From assembly GCA_025201765.1 (NCBI GenBank), contig MU623433.1, positions 1-64,000 of the forward strand: DNA of 64,000 nucleotides, given 5' to 3'. The notes beneath the pieces were generated by a model. That model was not told where the DNA came from. It did no database searches and was given only the letters and a program-made list of their open reading frames with translations. Positions within the stretch are counted from its first letter, which is position 1. Every line of letters starts with the position of its first letter. A program made the translations under genes and the position numbers. This document shows, one piece after another, positions 49,144-62,410 of this stretch. This stretch comes from Daldinia sp. FL1419. Taxonomy: Eukaryota > Ascomycota > Sordariomycetes > Xylariales > Hypoxylaceae.

Positions 49144-50879
49144 ATGGACTTGCACGAGGCGCAGGTCTACTTACAGGCCTCGCTTCACGAAATATCTTAC
49201 GCTTTTCAGAAAGTCCCTGGAAGTGCTGTTTTGGTCCGGTATATTCAATCGAGCTATCAGAATGATCCTGTTCGATCTGCCATAGAACTTATCCTCGTCA
49301 TTTTCTTCGTTCGATACCTTCTTTCGCCCTCTTATCCTACCCACGACCCCAACTACGTAAAGCTCCGCGACGATGAGATCGATGAGCTCGTTAGAGATTG
49401 GGAGCCCGAACCTCTCGTCGCCCCCCAGACGCAACTCGAGGAAGCTGAAGCTGAAAGACAACCTATTATTGTCGGGTAAGAATTGGGTTCCCGGCCTGGC
49501 AAAAACCATTGCTAACAGAATGGATACAGACCGACGGGTCCGAAAGTAAAGCTCTCTAATGGAAAGACCGTCGTGAACTTGGCCTCGTACAACTTCTACA
49601 ACTTCAACGCAAGCGAGCCGATTAAAGAGAAGGCGATCCAGACCCTGCGCACCTACGGAGTTGGCCCTTGCGGCCCCCCGCAGTTTTACGGTAACCAGGA
49701 TGTTCACATGCAAACCGAACACGATATCGCCATGTTTCTCGGTACTCAGAGCTGCATTATCTACTCTCATGCCTTCTCTACTATCTCCAGTGTTATTCCG
49801 ACTTTCTGCAAGCGAGGTGATGTTATTGTAGCCGATAAGATGGTCAATTACTCCATTCGCAAGGGACTAGAGGCCTCTCGAAGCAACATTAGATGGTACG
49901 AGCATAACGATATGGAAGACTTGGAACAGGTTATGAAGAAAGTGGCCGAAGAGCAAGCCAAGAAGAAGATCTTGACTAGGCGATTCATTGTTACCGAGGG
50001 TCTTTTCGAAATGGTTGGCGATTGCTCTAACCTTCCTAAGCTCGTAAGTCATTCCTCCCCGACATCAATCGGGTCTTATCTTATAGGGTGCTGACAATTT
50101 GCGAAATTTACAGGTTGAACTAAAGGAGAAATACAAGTTCCGCATTGCCCTGGATGAGACCTGGTCGTTTGGTGTGCTCGGCCGTAACGGACGAGGACTT
50201 ACGGAGGCTCAAAATGTCGATTCGGAGGCTGTTGATATGATCATTGGATCTATGGCTGGTCCCCTCTGTGCTGCCGGTGGATTCTGCGCCGGTTCAAAGG
50301 ACGTCGTGCGACACCAACGTATCAATGCCGCATCGTACACCTACTCTGCTGCTCTACCTGCTATGGCTGCTGTTACAGCTAGCGAGACCCTGAATGTCCT
50401 GCAATGCAACCCTGATATCCTACTGGCATGCCGAGATAATATCCAAGCTATGAGGGCACAACTCGACCCCCGCAGCGAATGGGTACGATGTACGAGCGAC
50501 CCTGAGAATCCGATCATGCTACTAGTATTCAAGCCCGAGGTTGTCTCATCGAGACGGTTAAGCAACGAAGACCAGGAGCGACTATTCCTCGAGATTACCG
50601 ATGAGGTAAGTTTTCTATGAATGTTATAAGCAATATTTGTCCACTGATAGATGTATATAGGCACTTGCCAACGGTGTTCTGGTTACACGGCTGAAGAGCT
50701 TCCCGCTGATTGGTAGTATCGGTACTAAGGACATTGATATTAAGCCTGCCCTGAAGGTTTGCATCACGTCGGGCTTGTCCAAGAAGGAAATTGAAAAGGC
50801 AGGAACGACGATCCGACACGCCATCACCAAGATCATGACCCGGAAGCCTAACCGGCAATCGTCGGCACTGGTTGCTTAA
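49144..50879 (+). CDS. LCB1: Serine palmitoyltransferase subunit 1
   Basis: Lcb1 pairs with Lcb2 in the ER membrane to condense serine with palmitoyl-CoA, the first step of sphingolipid synthesis. Exons 49144-49475, 49530-50043, 50114-50605 and 50661-50879 give 518 aa. A membrane segment (about residues 45-65, SAIELILVIFFVRYLL) precedes the aminotransferase fold of the alpha-oxoamine synthase family. Visible motifs are NLASYNFYNF, GVGPCGPPQFYG and ALDETWSFGVLGRNGRG, then SMAGPLCAAGGFCAG. In that last segment the PLP-binding lysine of the catalytic partner is absent, as expected for Lcb1. The residue group around C in YGVGPCGPP is the site of human SPTLC1 neuropathy changes and is intact. The start is the ATG at 49144; an upstream TTG in frame is not needed. 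Confidence 0.95.
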
Positions 50880-52549
50880 GAGGCCTCCAGTTCCTCGTGA
50901 TGATATTCGTTACTGCTTCACGTTGCTTCACGACATGACGCGAAATGAGGTAGTTTGTATGTATAATGGCTAATATACTATGACCTAAGCACGGAGTGAC
51001 CTTGGGTTTTGGAAGTGGATATGTGCTCGAATTCGGAATTCGGATCAGTTCAAATAATTGAACGGACCGTGAATGGTTTTATATTCCGGATGGAAAGGCA
51101 TGGAGAGAGAGAGGTACAGAGTCGGGGATCAGACTTATAGAAGAACCACGAAATATTAATCGCTAATTCTCTCATACACCCGCAAAAACGTTTGTTATCC
51201 TTACCATGTGTTTTGTATGTCCCACTGTGGCGTCGCGGTTGACCTATCTATTTTAGTACTCTGGACTATTACTATCAAGCCCCCGAACCCCTTTCTTGTT
51301 TGATAGGGGGGATTTGGTGACTAGGGGTGTCATCGTTCTTTTATAACCATCCAATGAAGTCGCCGATGATTCGTCAACGGTTGTACATATGTACCTCGTG
51401 CCTTCCGTACGAGAACTATTAGATGAAAACCTGAAACATTGAAGTCCACGGGTCTTAAAGGCACAGTGTGGTTCTCGACCGAAGGGAAAGCGTGGGTCTC
51501 ACTTCTCTAGCGTTCTTGCCGCGCGTTCTGATGACGTTCTAGATGATTAAAAAAAAAATTCGACCCACGATGATATTCGTTGCCCTAGGAGAATTCTACT
51601 AAGTCACTAAACATGATTCACTCGACATGACAAATTTCTTGTAATTCATTTCGTATATGACCAACCATCATTCCTTAACATGCGATAGATACCTAAGCAA
51701 AGTAGGATTCCGGGTTTATCTACAACAACACACTCATTTTTTACCTTGCAATCCAATCACTTTCCTTTGAGGTTATCGATAGATTTGATATGCGATATCA
51801 AAACTTGGTCAACTGGTGAACGAATTGCTTTTACACCCTTTCGTCCAAAGTACAAGCAAGTGTTTTCTATCGACCTGTGCTGTCGTATTCATATCTCGGA
51901 ATCAAGGCAGACATCGAGTGAAGAAATGAAGTCTCTTTAAAAACTCGGAAATAAAAGATAGTAAGTGGTTGATCCTCCTTCTCTAAATCCCCTGAGCAGT
52001 TCTCTCGCCCTTATTATGTGATGTTCAATAATGATCAACTCCCTTTACAAACGCCATTTACAAACGCCATCATTCCTTCACCACAATTCCCTTTGAGACA
52101 GCACCTTCGAAGGAACGCGCAAACCTTCTCGCGTATCTTTGTTTACCCCCTTCCTTTCTCGATACCGGGGCAACTCGGGGCGACTTCCGCCACGCGGGAA
52201 TCAACTACGTCGATACTCTTTTCTTGGGCCGTCGTCTCGTTCCTCAGATCTAGAACTTCAACAATATACCTATCTAATTCCTTGGTCGTTCCCTTTACTT
52301 ACGAGCACAAGCTCTTGATTCACTCCTTTGTCCCCTTTTGTTTTCCCCTGCAGTTCTCGTAACAGATGGACACCAATTGAGTGTCATTTGCCGCATTCAT
52401 GTCCCCTTTTTGTCTCTATTCTTGTCACCCCTTCAAGTAAATCATCGCCTCGCTAACAATCCAGGCCATTCGTTATTTTCCTCTTGCAGTTTTTGCAATT
52501 ACGCTCCTTCTGGAAAAAATACTCAGCATCGTGTTAACATATTGACATC
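50880..52549. other. Intergenic region between LCB1 and the GH17 gene
   Basis: About 1.7 kb hold the LCB1 3' region and the GH17 promoter. From about 52070 to 52540 the plus strand is rich in C/T runs, typical of the long pyrimidine-rich leaders of highly expressed fungal wall genes. Short ORFs at 51746-51940, 52018-52362 and 52338-52553 have no family signal and could at most be upstream ORFs in a leader. Confidence 0.45.
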
Positions 52550-53883
52550 ATGAGACCTACGCTGGTTTCTCTCACTCTCTTTTCCCTCCTCGGCCTGTCG
52601 GCTGGGCAGCCGAGTAAGTCACAGATCTAATTTATTGTCGCCCGTCACGAGAATAGGGACTTATTATGGTATTAGGACATCAACATCTCCACCGCCATAG
52701 GGCAAACAGGGCCCCTGTCGCGAAGAGGGACAAGATCACCGTTACTGATTCCAAATACAGTACGACGACCGAAGCCCCCGAAGTCGTAGTCTACGTAGAC
52801 CAAAATAACAACCCGATCCGCACCACTACCGAGACGGTTGTTTACGTCCCCGTGTCGGTAGACACATACCAAGCATCGATTCCTACGACGACATCCGGGG
52901 CTCCTCTCCTGCCAACTAAGGCTGCGCCGGTAGAGAAGTCCTCGCCGTCTCTTTCGTACGAGCAAGCCTCTCCTACTACTAAGCAGAGCTCGTCTTCTCA
53001 GCAGCTTTCGTCCCCCTACTCGTACCCGACCAGTTCGGGATCGGCGTCCTCTTCGGCAGCCGCCCCATCTGCAAGCAGCGGCTCCCTTCACGGTGTCGCT
53101 TACTCTCCTTACAAAGGTAACGGAGAATGCAAGACTGCAGACGAGGTTGATGCAGATTTTGCGCTGATAGCCAAGGACTACGGCGTCATTCGCCTGTATG
53201 GCGTTGACTGCGACCAGGTGGCCACAGCGTATGCGGCTGCCAAGAAGCATGGGAACAAGCTATTCTTGGGCATCTTCGACATCAACGCGATCCAAGATGG
53301 AGTATCTACTATGGCTGATGGTGTTAAGAACGACTGGGATATCGTCGACACCGTCTCAATAGGTAACGAGCTAGTCAACGACGGTGGCGCAACCGTGGAC
53401 CAGTCAATCAGCGCGTTAAACCAGGCGCGTTCTCTCTTGAGGGATGCAGGATACCAAGGACCCGTCGTGATTGTGGATACGTTCGTCGCTATTCTCGCCC
53501 ATCCCGAGCTCTGTGATGAGTCTGACTACTGCGCCGTCAACGTTCACCCCTTCTTCGATCCTAACACAGGTGCCGACGGAGCAGGCTCGTTTGTTACTAA
53601 CACTGTCAGTAACATCCGAAGCAAGCTATCCGATTCTAACAAACGCATCGTCGTGACGGAGACTGGCTGGCCTTGGCAGGGCGAGGCGAATGGTGACGCT
53701 GTCCCGGGGATGGATCAGCAGACTACCGCTCTCTCGTCCATCAAGAAGGCCTACGCTGCTAATGCTAGCAACCTGATTCTGTTCACGGCGTTCAACGACA
53801 TGTGGAAGAAGGCAGATGCGGCGACGTTTATGGCCGAGCAGTACTGGGGTATGGGAGGACGGTATTCGCCTTGCGACGAGTAG
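52550..53883 (+). CDS. GH17 cell-wall beta-1,3-glucanase-like protein (Scw4/Scw10/Mp65 type)
   Basis: This is a secreted glycoside hydrolase family 17 protein that acts on wall beta-1,3-glucan, probably in remodelling or transglycosylation. Exon 1 (52550-52613) encodes a signal peptide, MRPTLVSLTLFSLLGLSAG; exon 2 is 52676-53883; total 423 aa. A Kex2-type site (PVAKR) near residue 38 and a Ser/Thr-rich spacer (about 40-155) precede the catalytic barrel, which begins HGVAYSPYKGNGECK. The proton donor is E253 in SIGNELVN and the nucleophile is E350 in VVTETGWPW. Cys residues near GVDCDQ, ELCDESDYC and the final PCDE probably form disulfides. No GPI signal is present, so the protein is likely soluble or covalently wall-linked. 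The domain order and size match the Scw4/Mp65 group. Confidence 0.92.
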
Positions 53884-54555
53884 GATGGTCTCGTGGCTTG
53901 ATACGGACGAATGCGTCGATTACGAATTAACGAGTTAGGTTAGGCATATGCGGAAAGGGAGGGAAGGGTCGGTTGGTTTTCGTCGACGGGGTTTCGAGGG
54001 GGTAAAGGAAGAAAATGAAAGGGGGAAGGAGGCAAGGCGTGTACGGTTTGCGCAGCATTCTATTCTCTGTATACCGATTCAAACCCGTATTTTCTATATC
54101 AGTTACGGTAGTTTTCAGTTCGGATTTTACGAATTACGTGTGATTGCTTAGTAGTTGAAAAGTGGCATCGTATGTATGTATACATGTTCATATTGCCTTC
54201 ATCTCATGCTCATGATCGCTAGCCAGTAAATATCTACACTAGTTGGCTCCTAGCAGTTAAATAGAGCACCATGTATGCCTCTCTGATTTTACCTTGTTGA
54301 TTGATATACATGTCTGGGTATTATTGTGTGTATACGATACGACTCGTGCTTCTCTCCGTAACGGTCAACGCCGGTATATTAAGCGAGAATAAAAATCTAT
54401 CGTATTCCGTCAAGTATATCCGTCGAAAGGCAACAAAACCAAAGGGTACCCAAATCTCAGCGTCACTTCGCCTCCTCTCCTATCTTCTCCTATCTTCTCC
54501 TAATCCCAATCCCATCATACGATGTAGTAGTATCATCACCTTAACTAACTAACCA
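53884..54555. other. Convergent intergenic region
   Basis: This holds the 3' ends of the GH17 gene and the surface-protein gene. It is purine-rich at about 53949-54040, and a TCTTCTCCTA unit is repeated near 54478-54500. I see no gene. Confidence 0.45.
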
Positions 54556-55884
54556 TCACCCCATCACCCCATCACCATACCACACCAAAATAGCAACTAA
54601 ACCTACTACTATCATGCCCCCTTTCCATACCCCAGCCCGCAACCCTGCACCCGACTTCTTCGGCTTCCCCTTCGCCCCCCCAGATCCCCCATCCGACCCC
54701 TGGGTCTGCGCACCCGCCCCCGCAGTAACAGTGGCGGTAGTCGTAGTAGTCCTGGTAAGGGGACTGGTGAAGTAATACGTATACGTCCGCCCGGCCTCGA
54801 TCTCCGTAAGCGGCGGGTCTCCGAGCGTCAACACGCCCCAGGACACCTCGACCGCGGCCCCGGTGATCGTGTACGGCGCGACGCTGGTGTTGGTAACCGG
54901 CTCGCCGAAGGATTCGGTGAATGCCCCGGCTACCCAGGTGCTCCCGCTGCAAGTCGCGGCGGTGGTGGAGGTCAGGATGCAGGTTTGGGTGAAGGAGCTG
55001 GGGGAGTTAGTTTAGGGGTAGTTAGGAGGTATGTATGTATGTATGTATGTATGTATGTATGTATGTAGGCATGTAGGCATGTAGGTAGTAGGAGGGGGAG
55101 ACATGGGGGAAATGGATAAATTGGCAAATAGGGAAGAGCAATGAGAACCACGAGAGAGAGAGAGAGAGAGAGAGAGGTAGGCTTACAACGATCCAGCAAC
55201 CGTAGCAGCAGCATGAAACGTCCCCGGACCCTCCGTGAATTGAAAGGGCGAGACATCGTCCGGGTCGACGTGGCAGCCGAAGCGGAACGGCTCGCAGAAT
55301 ATCGTGTATACGGTTTCGATGGCGTTCTATGCGTTATTAGCTCACGATCGTGATCGAGCGACTATACTATTATAGCATTCCACTCCATTCCTCCTCTTTT
55401 CTCTTTTCTTTTTTTTCTTTTCCCGCCTTAGCCCACGCCCCTTTTTCTTTTTCCTTTCTCCTCTTGACAAGTAAGTAGTAAGTAGTGATGAGTAGTAAAT
55501 CCGTCAAACCGATCCTCCAGGCATATGGTATACCCAAGTAAACATGAATTGGGAATACGCATGCGAGAAGAAACCGTCCTAACATAACCCGAGACGAGCG
55601 GGAAAAAAAAAAAAGAAAAAAAAAAAAAGAAAAGAAAAGAAAAGCCAACTTACACTAGAAACAATACTCCCCCTCCACGCACTCCAATACGTCCCAGGTA
55701 TGTCAGGCACGAATATCGGAACAGTAGTCGGTCTCGGCGACGACGGCGCGGGGGTAATCGTACTTTTCGCCTCTCCTCCCTGCGCGAATAGCGACAGCGA
55801 CAGCGACAGCGACTGCAACAGCGCCAGGAGAAACACTCCCCTCCTGAGCGCCACCCGTGCACCGGTACCCGTCGTGACCCCCAT
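54556..55884 (-). CDS. Secreted or surface protein of unknown function with C-terminal hydrophobic segment
   Basis: I do not recognise the family. Minus-strand exons 55884-55654, 55326-55187 and 54997-54556 keep frame and give 270 aa. The N-terminus (residues 13-35) is a signal peptide whose core is a LeuSer repeat, ALLQSLSLSLSLFAQG. The middle is a Cys-containing ectodomain: IFCEPFRFGCHVDPDDVSPF, SFTQTCILTSTTAATCSG, with NTS as a possible glycosylation site. A Thr-rich stretch (PLTRTTTTTATVTAG), a Gly/Lys-rich linker and a hydrophobic end, GMIVVGLVAILVW, follow. The end fits a GPI-attachment signal or a single membrane anchor. Both introns are rich in simple repeats. A domain search for small Cys-rich fungal surface proteins would be the next test. 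Confidence 0.7.
55030..55070 (+). repeat. (ATGT)n microsatellite in an intron
   Basis: About nine to ten GTAT/ATGT units run without interruption, followed by two or three GCATGTAG variants. It lies in intron 2 of the surface-protein gene and is likely to vary in length. Confidence 0.8.
55151..55176 (+). repeat. (GA)n microsatellite in the same intron
   Basis: About 13 GA units lie close to the intron 2 donor. On the transcribed strand this is a CT-rich tract. Confidence 0.8.
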
Positions 55885-57562
55885 TATAGAATACAGAGAC
55901 GGTAGTTATATGCGTATGCGATGTACGTGCGTACGCCACCGAGGAGATCCCAACGTCACACGCTCGTCTATCTGTCTTGTCCGTGCCGTCCGCGTCTGTC
56001 TAACCTCGGAATCGTCGCGCCACCTACGTAGCTCCGAGTGCCCAGCCCTCCCTTGTGTATCTATCCGCTCGTCTGTGCGTCCGTATCTGATCCAAGTCCG
56101 ATCCAAGTCTGATCTATACCGCCAACCTATGTCTGTAAGCCATACGTTAGCACGCATCCCCGTATACCCTCACACGCGCGCGTACATACGTTCGCACTCA
56201 CATGCACGCAAAAAAACACCAGCCAACCAACAGTCAACTCTTAGCGCATCGATCTCCGGTTCTCCAAATCTAGTCTGTCGCGAAAACGGCAACAATCAGC
56301 ATCCAACGCATGAGGCTCAAGCAAGTTTATTTATCCCCCTTCCCGGATCGCCAGGGAGGTAGCCATATCGAACGGTGCACGCCGGGCGCTAGACAAGGCC
56401 TCCCATCTCCCCATCTCCCCCATCTCATCTCATCTCATCTCGCTATCGCGATTGCAGCCCCCCCCTCTCCCCGTGCTACATACCCGTCATACATACATAC
56501 CGCTAACTAGTGAGGTAAGCCCTTTCCGCGGGCGCCGACGACGTGATAGGTCGGCGCGAGGTGTAAATACATCACCACGGACCAATCATCGTCAGCGCTG
56601 CTGCGCCGTGTTACATCGCCTTACCAACCTGGCTACAATCCCCGAGATATCTCACCCGTGACCTGTATTTCTCTTTTCAGCTCGACGACGGAAAAGTCCC
56701 AAGTTTGGAATCCAGAACGCTTAGCAAAGATATTAACCTAACCTAGTTAACCTAGATATTATACAAAATCGAACACGGTCAAATTGTAAATTTTCGCAAA
56801 TATGTGTGCAGTTCCAATTGGTATTCATATGCTAAGTAAGTCTATGAAATGCCTGCCTGCGTTTGCCTTATTTCGGAGGGAGGGAACCTCGCCCATCTCG
56901 TATTTTTTTTTCATCATTTTCCTTCTTCGCCACATTTCCAACGCGGTAGTAGCAGCAGTAGCAAGCGTAGCTCGGCCGTAAATGAAGAATGAAAAAAAGA
57001 TCTAACATGCATAGATCCCATCTAAACTGATTCTAGCCAGTCTATCCAACTTCCACTTCCAGTTTCGGGTCAATATCTGACTGATCCGAAGGGTATATCT
57101 CGACGACCACGTGGGAACAATAAAACGAAAGAGAAAATAAATAAAAATCGATATGTAGAAAGGGTTAATAAGATGAGGAAAGAACCATCAATATCCTCTT
57201 TGGAAAGACCGAGTAAGTCCTAGCATGGTGATAAAAAATAAAAAATAATAAAAAAAGGTATCGAAAGCCCATCGTTGACTTTTCCTCATGATATAGTACC
57301 GTCATGGTACTCCCGTTTGTCCCAACGTATATAGCCCATGCGTTGCTTCGGTTGATGATAGAACCGATCCCGTCATAATTGTATGTATCGCAAATGTGGC
57401 CGTGTCGGGCGTCAACACTCGGCACCACAACCACACATATCGTAGCATAAATGTCATAACCTTATAATCAAAGGCGAGCACATAGTTGAAAATTAGGAAA
57501 ACACGTGACCCCCTCACGATCATCTAATCGTGAATCCCCCGCAGCACATCTCATCGTTACAT
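55885..57562. other. Intergenic region between surface-protein and sugar-porter genes
   Basis: About 1.7 kb have no supportable gene. A large plus-strand ORF (55700-56362) is antisense to exon 1 of the surface protein and has no domain signal. Local repeats are ATCCAAGTC(C/T)G near 56092-56112 and CATCTC units at about 56403-56440. Confidence 0.45.
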
Positions 57563-59340
57563 TTAATCCGAAGGTGGTGTCGATAAGACACCCTCGGCCT
57601 TTTCGTGCATGCTGACGGTAGCCTCCTCGTCGGACAGGCAGAACCCGTACTCGCGGGCCTTCTGTGCGACTTCTTGCTCCGTAAGACGGGGCAACTCCTG
57701 AGCAGCCTTGACGTAGCTCATCTTCTCGGCGTAACCCTTGGCGAAGATGACGTCAATCTCCTCGAGGGTACGACCGGCTGTCTCAGGGTAGAGGAAGTAG
57801 ATGATGGGGAAGAAAATAGCGTTCAGTAACGCGAAGAATAGGTAAGTACCCCAACCTGTCTTTCCGGTGTTGCTGATAAGCACTGGCGTGATCATCACAA
57901 TGAAGAAGTTCCACAGCCAGTTAGACACCGTTGAGGTAGCGTTGGCCTTAGCACGCGTCTTCAGTGGGTTGATCTCGGCCGGGTAAAGCCACGGCAACGG
58001 AAGCCATGTCGCACCGAAGAATCCAATATAAGTCTATTTCAACGTATTAGTTACACATCCAAGAGAATTGGGTTGGTGGCGTAGAGGGAGCCAACTTACA
58101 AAGAGACCGACAGCAGCACCTTTAGCCGCCTCCTCAGTTCCGGGAATCAAAGCACCAAAAACGAGGACCATGGACAAACACTGGCCAACAGTACCGATGA
58201 GGTAGAGCTTTCGACGGCCAAGTCGCTCAACGGCAAACCATGAGGTAGTGGCAAAAATGGAGTAAACCACCATGTTGACACCACCTAGAAGGAGGGCTAA
58301 GTTGTGCGAAGTACCGATCGACTTCTGGAAGAGGATAGGGAAATAGTAAATGACGGCGTTGCATCCGGAAAGTTGCTGCATCATCTGCGAAGAAGCACCG
58401 AGCAAGAGACGGCGGAAGTGCTGGGTCGGGCCGCCTGTGAAGAGATCGGACATGGAAGTGTTACCGCCCTCGTGGCCAGAAGCACGGATGGCGTCAACAA
58501 TGACGGCAACCTGGGTCTGGACGGCAGGGTCATCTCGGCGTTCGCCATTGAGGGCTGCTAGAACTGTAGTCGCTTCTTCGTTTCGATCCTTCGACAATAG
58601 CCATCGGGGCGATTCCGGTAGCTGGGTCATGAGAATGATGACAACCAAGGCAAAGACACACTGGAAAGCAATGGGAAATCGCCAGACGAAGGGGTGAGGT
58701 CCATAAGTGCACCCGTAGTCGATCCAGTAAGCGATCAAAGTTCCAATTGCAACGTTGCCGCCCTCAATACAGATGAGCTTTCCACGGTTGTGCGATTGAC
58801 TGCATCTAACAGCGAGGAAGAGACAGGTTAGCAAATCTACTCTGCACGCGTTTGACTGGAAGCAGGGGGGGATCGTGCAATAACTTACTCTGCTTGATAG
58901 GTTGGCACTGTCGATGTGTTGATACCGTTTCCTATGCCCGTTATACATCGTCCTACGATGAATTGCGCTGTTGCTCCTCCTCCAAAACCGTTAGGCATGG
59001 CACAGATCTGAATAATGACACCAATAATCATAACAGTAGCTCCGGTGAAGATAGACTTACGGCGACCAAGACGGTCACCGAACGTGAGAATGAAACAGGC
59101 ACCCAGAAAGCAGCCAACAGCGTAGATGGACACGACGAAACCCTCGTACGTGCTGTCGTCTTTCACTTCTGGAAAGTCATCAGTGAAAGCGGGTGCTGAA
59201 ATGATACCGGACATGACGCCTTGGTCGTAACCGAACAACAGGAAATCCGTCGTCGCTACGGCTGTGATCATTCTCTGCAACGTCTTTCCAGACGTGCCCC
59301 AATACGTGGGCGCGCCGGCGGCGTTGTCCTTGTGCCCCAT
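57563..59340 (-). CDS. Sugar-porter MFS transporter (hexose-transporter-like)
   Basis: This is a plasma-membrane sugar:proton symporter or facilitator of the sugar porter family (TC 2.A.1.1). Minus-strand exons 59340-58889, 58805-58100 and 58033-57563 give 542 aa, typical of 12-helix fungal hexose transporters. Signatures are FGYDQGVMSGI in TM1, GDRLGRRKS after TM2, and the PESPRWLL loop after TM6. QQLSGCNAVIYYFPILFQ marks TM7, the segment that contacts sugar in this family. ERLGRRKLYLIG precedes TM9 and PETAGRTLEEID follows TM12. Ser/Glu-rich cytosolic ends are short. The QQLSG.N motif favours a hexose or pentose substrate; specificity cannot be read from sequence. The 1.6-kb region before the FKS1 3' end has no further gene I can support. 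Confidence 0.92.
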
Positions 59341-62300
59341 TGTCGTAGAACTATCCGAAGTGCAGCTATCTACGTTTGGACTCGCCCAGGGGGGGAAAAA
59401 ATCTAGATTACAAGATTAAGGGAAACCTGGAGTGAGAAGGGGTAAGAATGAGGAGAAGGGGGAAAAGCTGGAGGATAGGGAAATAGAACGAGTTCCAGGC
59501 CGTTGGGGGATAAGGAGAGCATGGTCCACCGGTTATCTTATATATGTTTATGTTGAGCTACACGATCTGCTTACACGACCGCTCACCTCGCATACGTAAA
59601 TCCTAGTATATCTAGGCATATCCAACTATATCCAAGCATATGCAGACATTCACAATAAAAAAAAGGGTCCATATCAAAGAAAAAAAGGGTCCTCACGCCT
59701 CTATCGTAACAAGATGCTGGTAAGCTGTGGAGGTTGAGTTCGTGGGTGGGTGTCACCGAGCAAGGGCCGAGGAGAATGTCATCATAATGCTTGAGCAAGA
59801 CCCTTAGATTGGTGTCCACTCCACGAGAAGTTTGCAGTACCAACACCGACCAACAACGGAGAAGGCGGACGGAGGCCCATGCATGGTATTACGTGCGGAC
59901 CGCGTGAGAATTAAAATGTGACGGTCAGGCTAGGCTGTGATTTGTAGCAGCATGGCAAATTTTGTTTCTTTTAATATGGGGGCTGACCTGAAGATCTTCA
60001 TCCGCATTTCGTCATTGATACCCACAGGGCCGGCCCACACATCGAGTCATTCTGACATTGGTATGGAATGGTACGAATTGGCTTGTTAGGATATACCCCT
60101 TAAGGTATCGTGAGCCGTCTTTGGTCCGTCAAAACATGGGCGCCATAACGAATTTTTAGCGTGCGCTTGCAGCCTGCCAGACAGTAAGGCTAGGACCGGT
60201 AAAAGGTAACAAAGGGTTTAAACCAAGTTAGGTAAGGGGTGGCGTTGGCGGCGGCGGCGAGAAAGACGGCTTTGATGTCGGACGGCGGGAATGGAAATAA
60301 GCCGCATTGTTTTTTTCTTTCTTTTTACAAACGATGACCCGGGCCAAGCGACTTAATTACAAAGTCACCGAACAACACAACTTCGCAAGGCCTCGCGGAA
60401 CCTCACAATACTTTGGAACCTCGCTAGTCTTTGCTTGGCCTTAGCTCGGCATGAACCGGTCAGCCTCTGTTTCGCCATTCGGTGCCTAAGCGGTGTAGTC
60501 TATGTCGATCTTACGAGTAGAGCCAAGGGACTAGTCCGAATCCTTGACATCCGAAGAGAGGGGATATTCCCTACATACAGGAAATAAATCATTCCGAAGT
60601 GACCCGAACTTTGGGACTCGAAGGCTGTGGGGGAATGGGGGGACTGGGGGAGAACAAGGTTGCGTATAAGCGAACAAAGAAAAATTTGTATTATTCATAT
60701 GAATAATACATCATACTGTATAAAAAAAGAAAAGAGCTAGCGGTAGTCGAAAAAAAATAGTATAAAGAATTAAGAGTAGGGAACATGTGAACGGGGTTTG
60801 AATGAAGTTGACGTATGAACTTGCAGCATTTGTACATAGCGTGTAGCGTATAAGGAACAGGGAAGATCAGGATTTGCATTCCCATTTGGCAAAGAAAAAA
60901 AAAACAATCACGTTCTACCCATTACTAATAAAAGTTGGTGGCAACTTCTTTAATTTTTTTTGTAAGGTTGAGACATTAACTTCAATACCTCGACTTTTTT
61001 TCTCTTTTACAATGCATTTGGGGTTTCGTCGCAGTTGCCAAGTTTGCGTAACAGCCGTATATACTACGCACGTGCAGATTAGAGTGCAGATTTAATAACC
61101 TTACAACATCACAACACCCTATAATACCACTACCCAAATGCCTTACAAACCCCTGCAAACCCCTACTAAATGCCCTACTATGTACGAAAATCCCCATACG
61201 CGTTTCCTTACATATGCCGGACGTATATAGCCTACCCGGCCTACCTCCGCAGATAGGTATATATACCTTCATATATAACCCCCCCTCAAAACCCAAACAC
61301 GCATACCTCGCATACTTCGCATACCTGACATACCCCAAACATTACCAACATTATACCTACTATAGTATTCCGTATATGTAGCGTATATATTGATGTTGCA
61401 CTACCTGTCACACCACTTTATCTCCCTCGGGTACAGGTACGTATTAAATGTAACGTACATGCCGTGGTTTAGGTCCACGGGTCCACGGGTCCGGCAATAC
61501 GTAGCATTGAATTGTCTTGGATCTCAACAACATCAACGCGGTCTAACCCTACCAAGGCAGGCCTGGCAGGCCTACCAGGCCTAGCCTAGCCTAGCCTACC
61601 CGGCTACCCTAAATCCTTTTTCATGTATACTAAATCCACTACTAAATCCACTACTAAATCCGTAAAGGGAGGAGAGGAATGGATGGCCTTATCACTTATC
61701 AACTAAACAAGAGGCCTAATCGATAGACTTACATATATCGTACTTCATTCCCTATTCTGGAATCCCGTAACTGCCTTTACTTCTACTAACCAGAATCGAA
61801 AATTGAAATAAGGGAGGGTTGTTCAACGCCCGAATGGAATAGAAAATAGATACCCAACTAGTATTATTGGGGTTTTTTTTTTTTTTTTTTTGCGTGAAAT
61901 ACGCGTTCCAGCAGTCCGGTAAAAATAGACAAAAAGAAATAACGATTATAATGGCACTTGGCGATCGCGGGGGATGTTTTAATTCTATGCTACGTATATC
62001 AGCTATCTTCTACAATCGGCTTTGACATCGATATCGACATCGGCATCGACATCATCACTGTTACACACCGGCTTTGTTGCATAATACACCTCACGCGTGA
62101 AAACGTCATCATAGTAGTAATAAATGCAATCAGAGCCTTTTTATCATTATGTATAGAACACCATCTCATTTCCATTCCAGAGACAGAAAAAACGGGAAAA
62201 ACCTGCAGATATTGATGCCGTGACTCTAGGAAGAATGAGAAAATACCATGTGCCATGCCGCCTTCTTTAGTCAATGCATAGCACCCAAACAACTTTAGAA

Positions 62301-62410
62301 TATCACACTAGAAACCCCCCACTTAATTTCATACTGGCCAAACGACTTGGTCCATTTTTTTTACAACCCCCCCGCTTCGTAGTACGAGTGTCATCCCTTG
62401 GGACACTCCC
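59341..62410. other. Intergenic region upstream of the sugar porter and downstream of FKS1
   Basis: About 3 kb contain the sugar-porter promoter and FKS1 3' sequences. CCTAG/GGCCT-type repeats occur near 61560-61605, a T19 run is at 61873-61891, and CATCGACATCG-type units lie near 62023-62050. ORFs such as 60982-61338 (minus) and 61999-62292 (minus) are repeat-driven or lack any family signal. Confidence 0.45.

Noticed and set aside
55700..56362. 220-codon plus-strand ORF
   Set aside because: It is antisense to exon 1 of the surface-protein gene. Its DSDSDSDS run is the complement of the signal-peptide repeat and there is no domain signal.
60982..61338. 118-codon minus-strand ORF rich in YARYA words
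   Set aside because: It arises from CATAC-type simple repeats and has no domain features.
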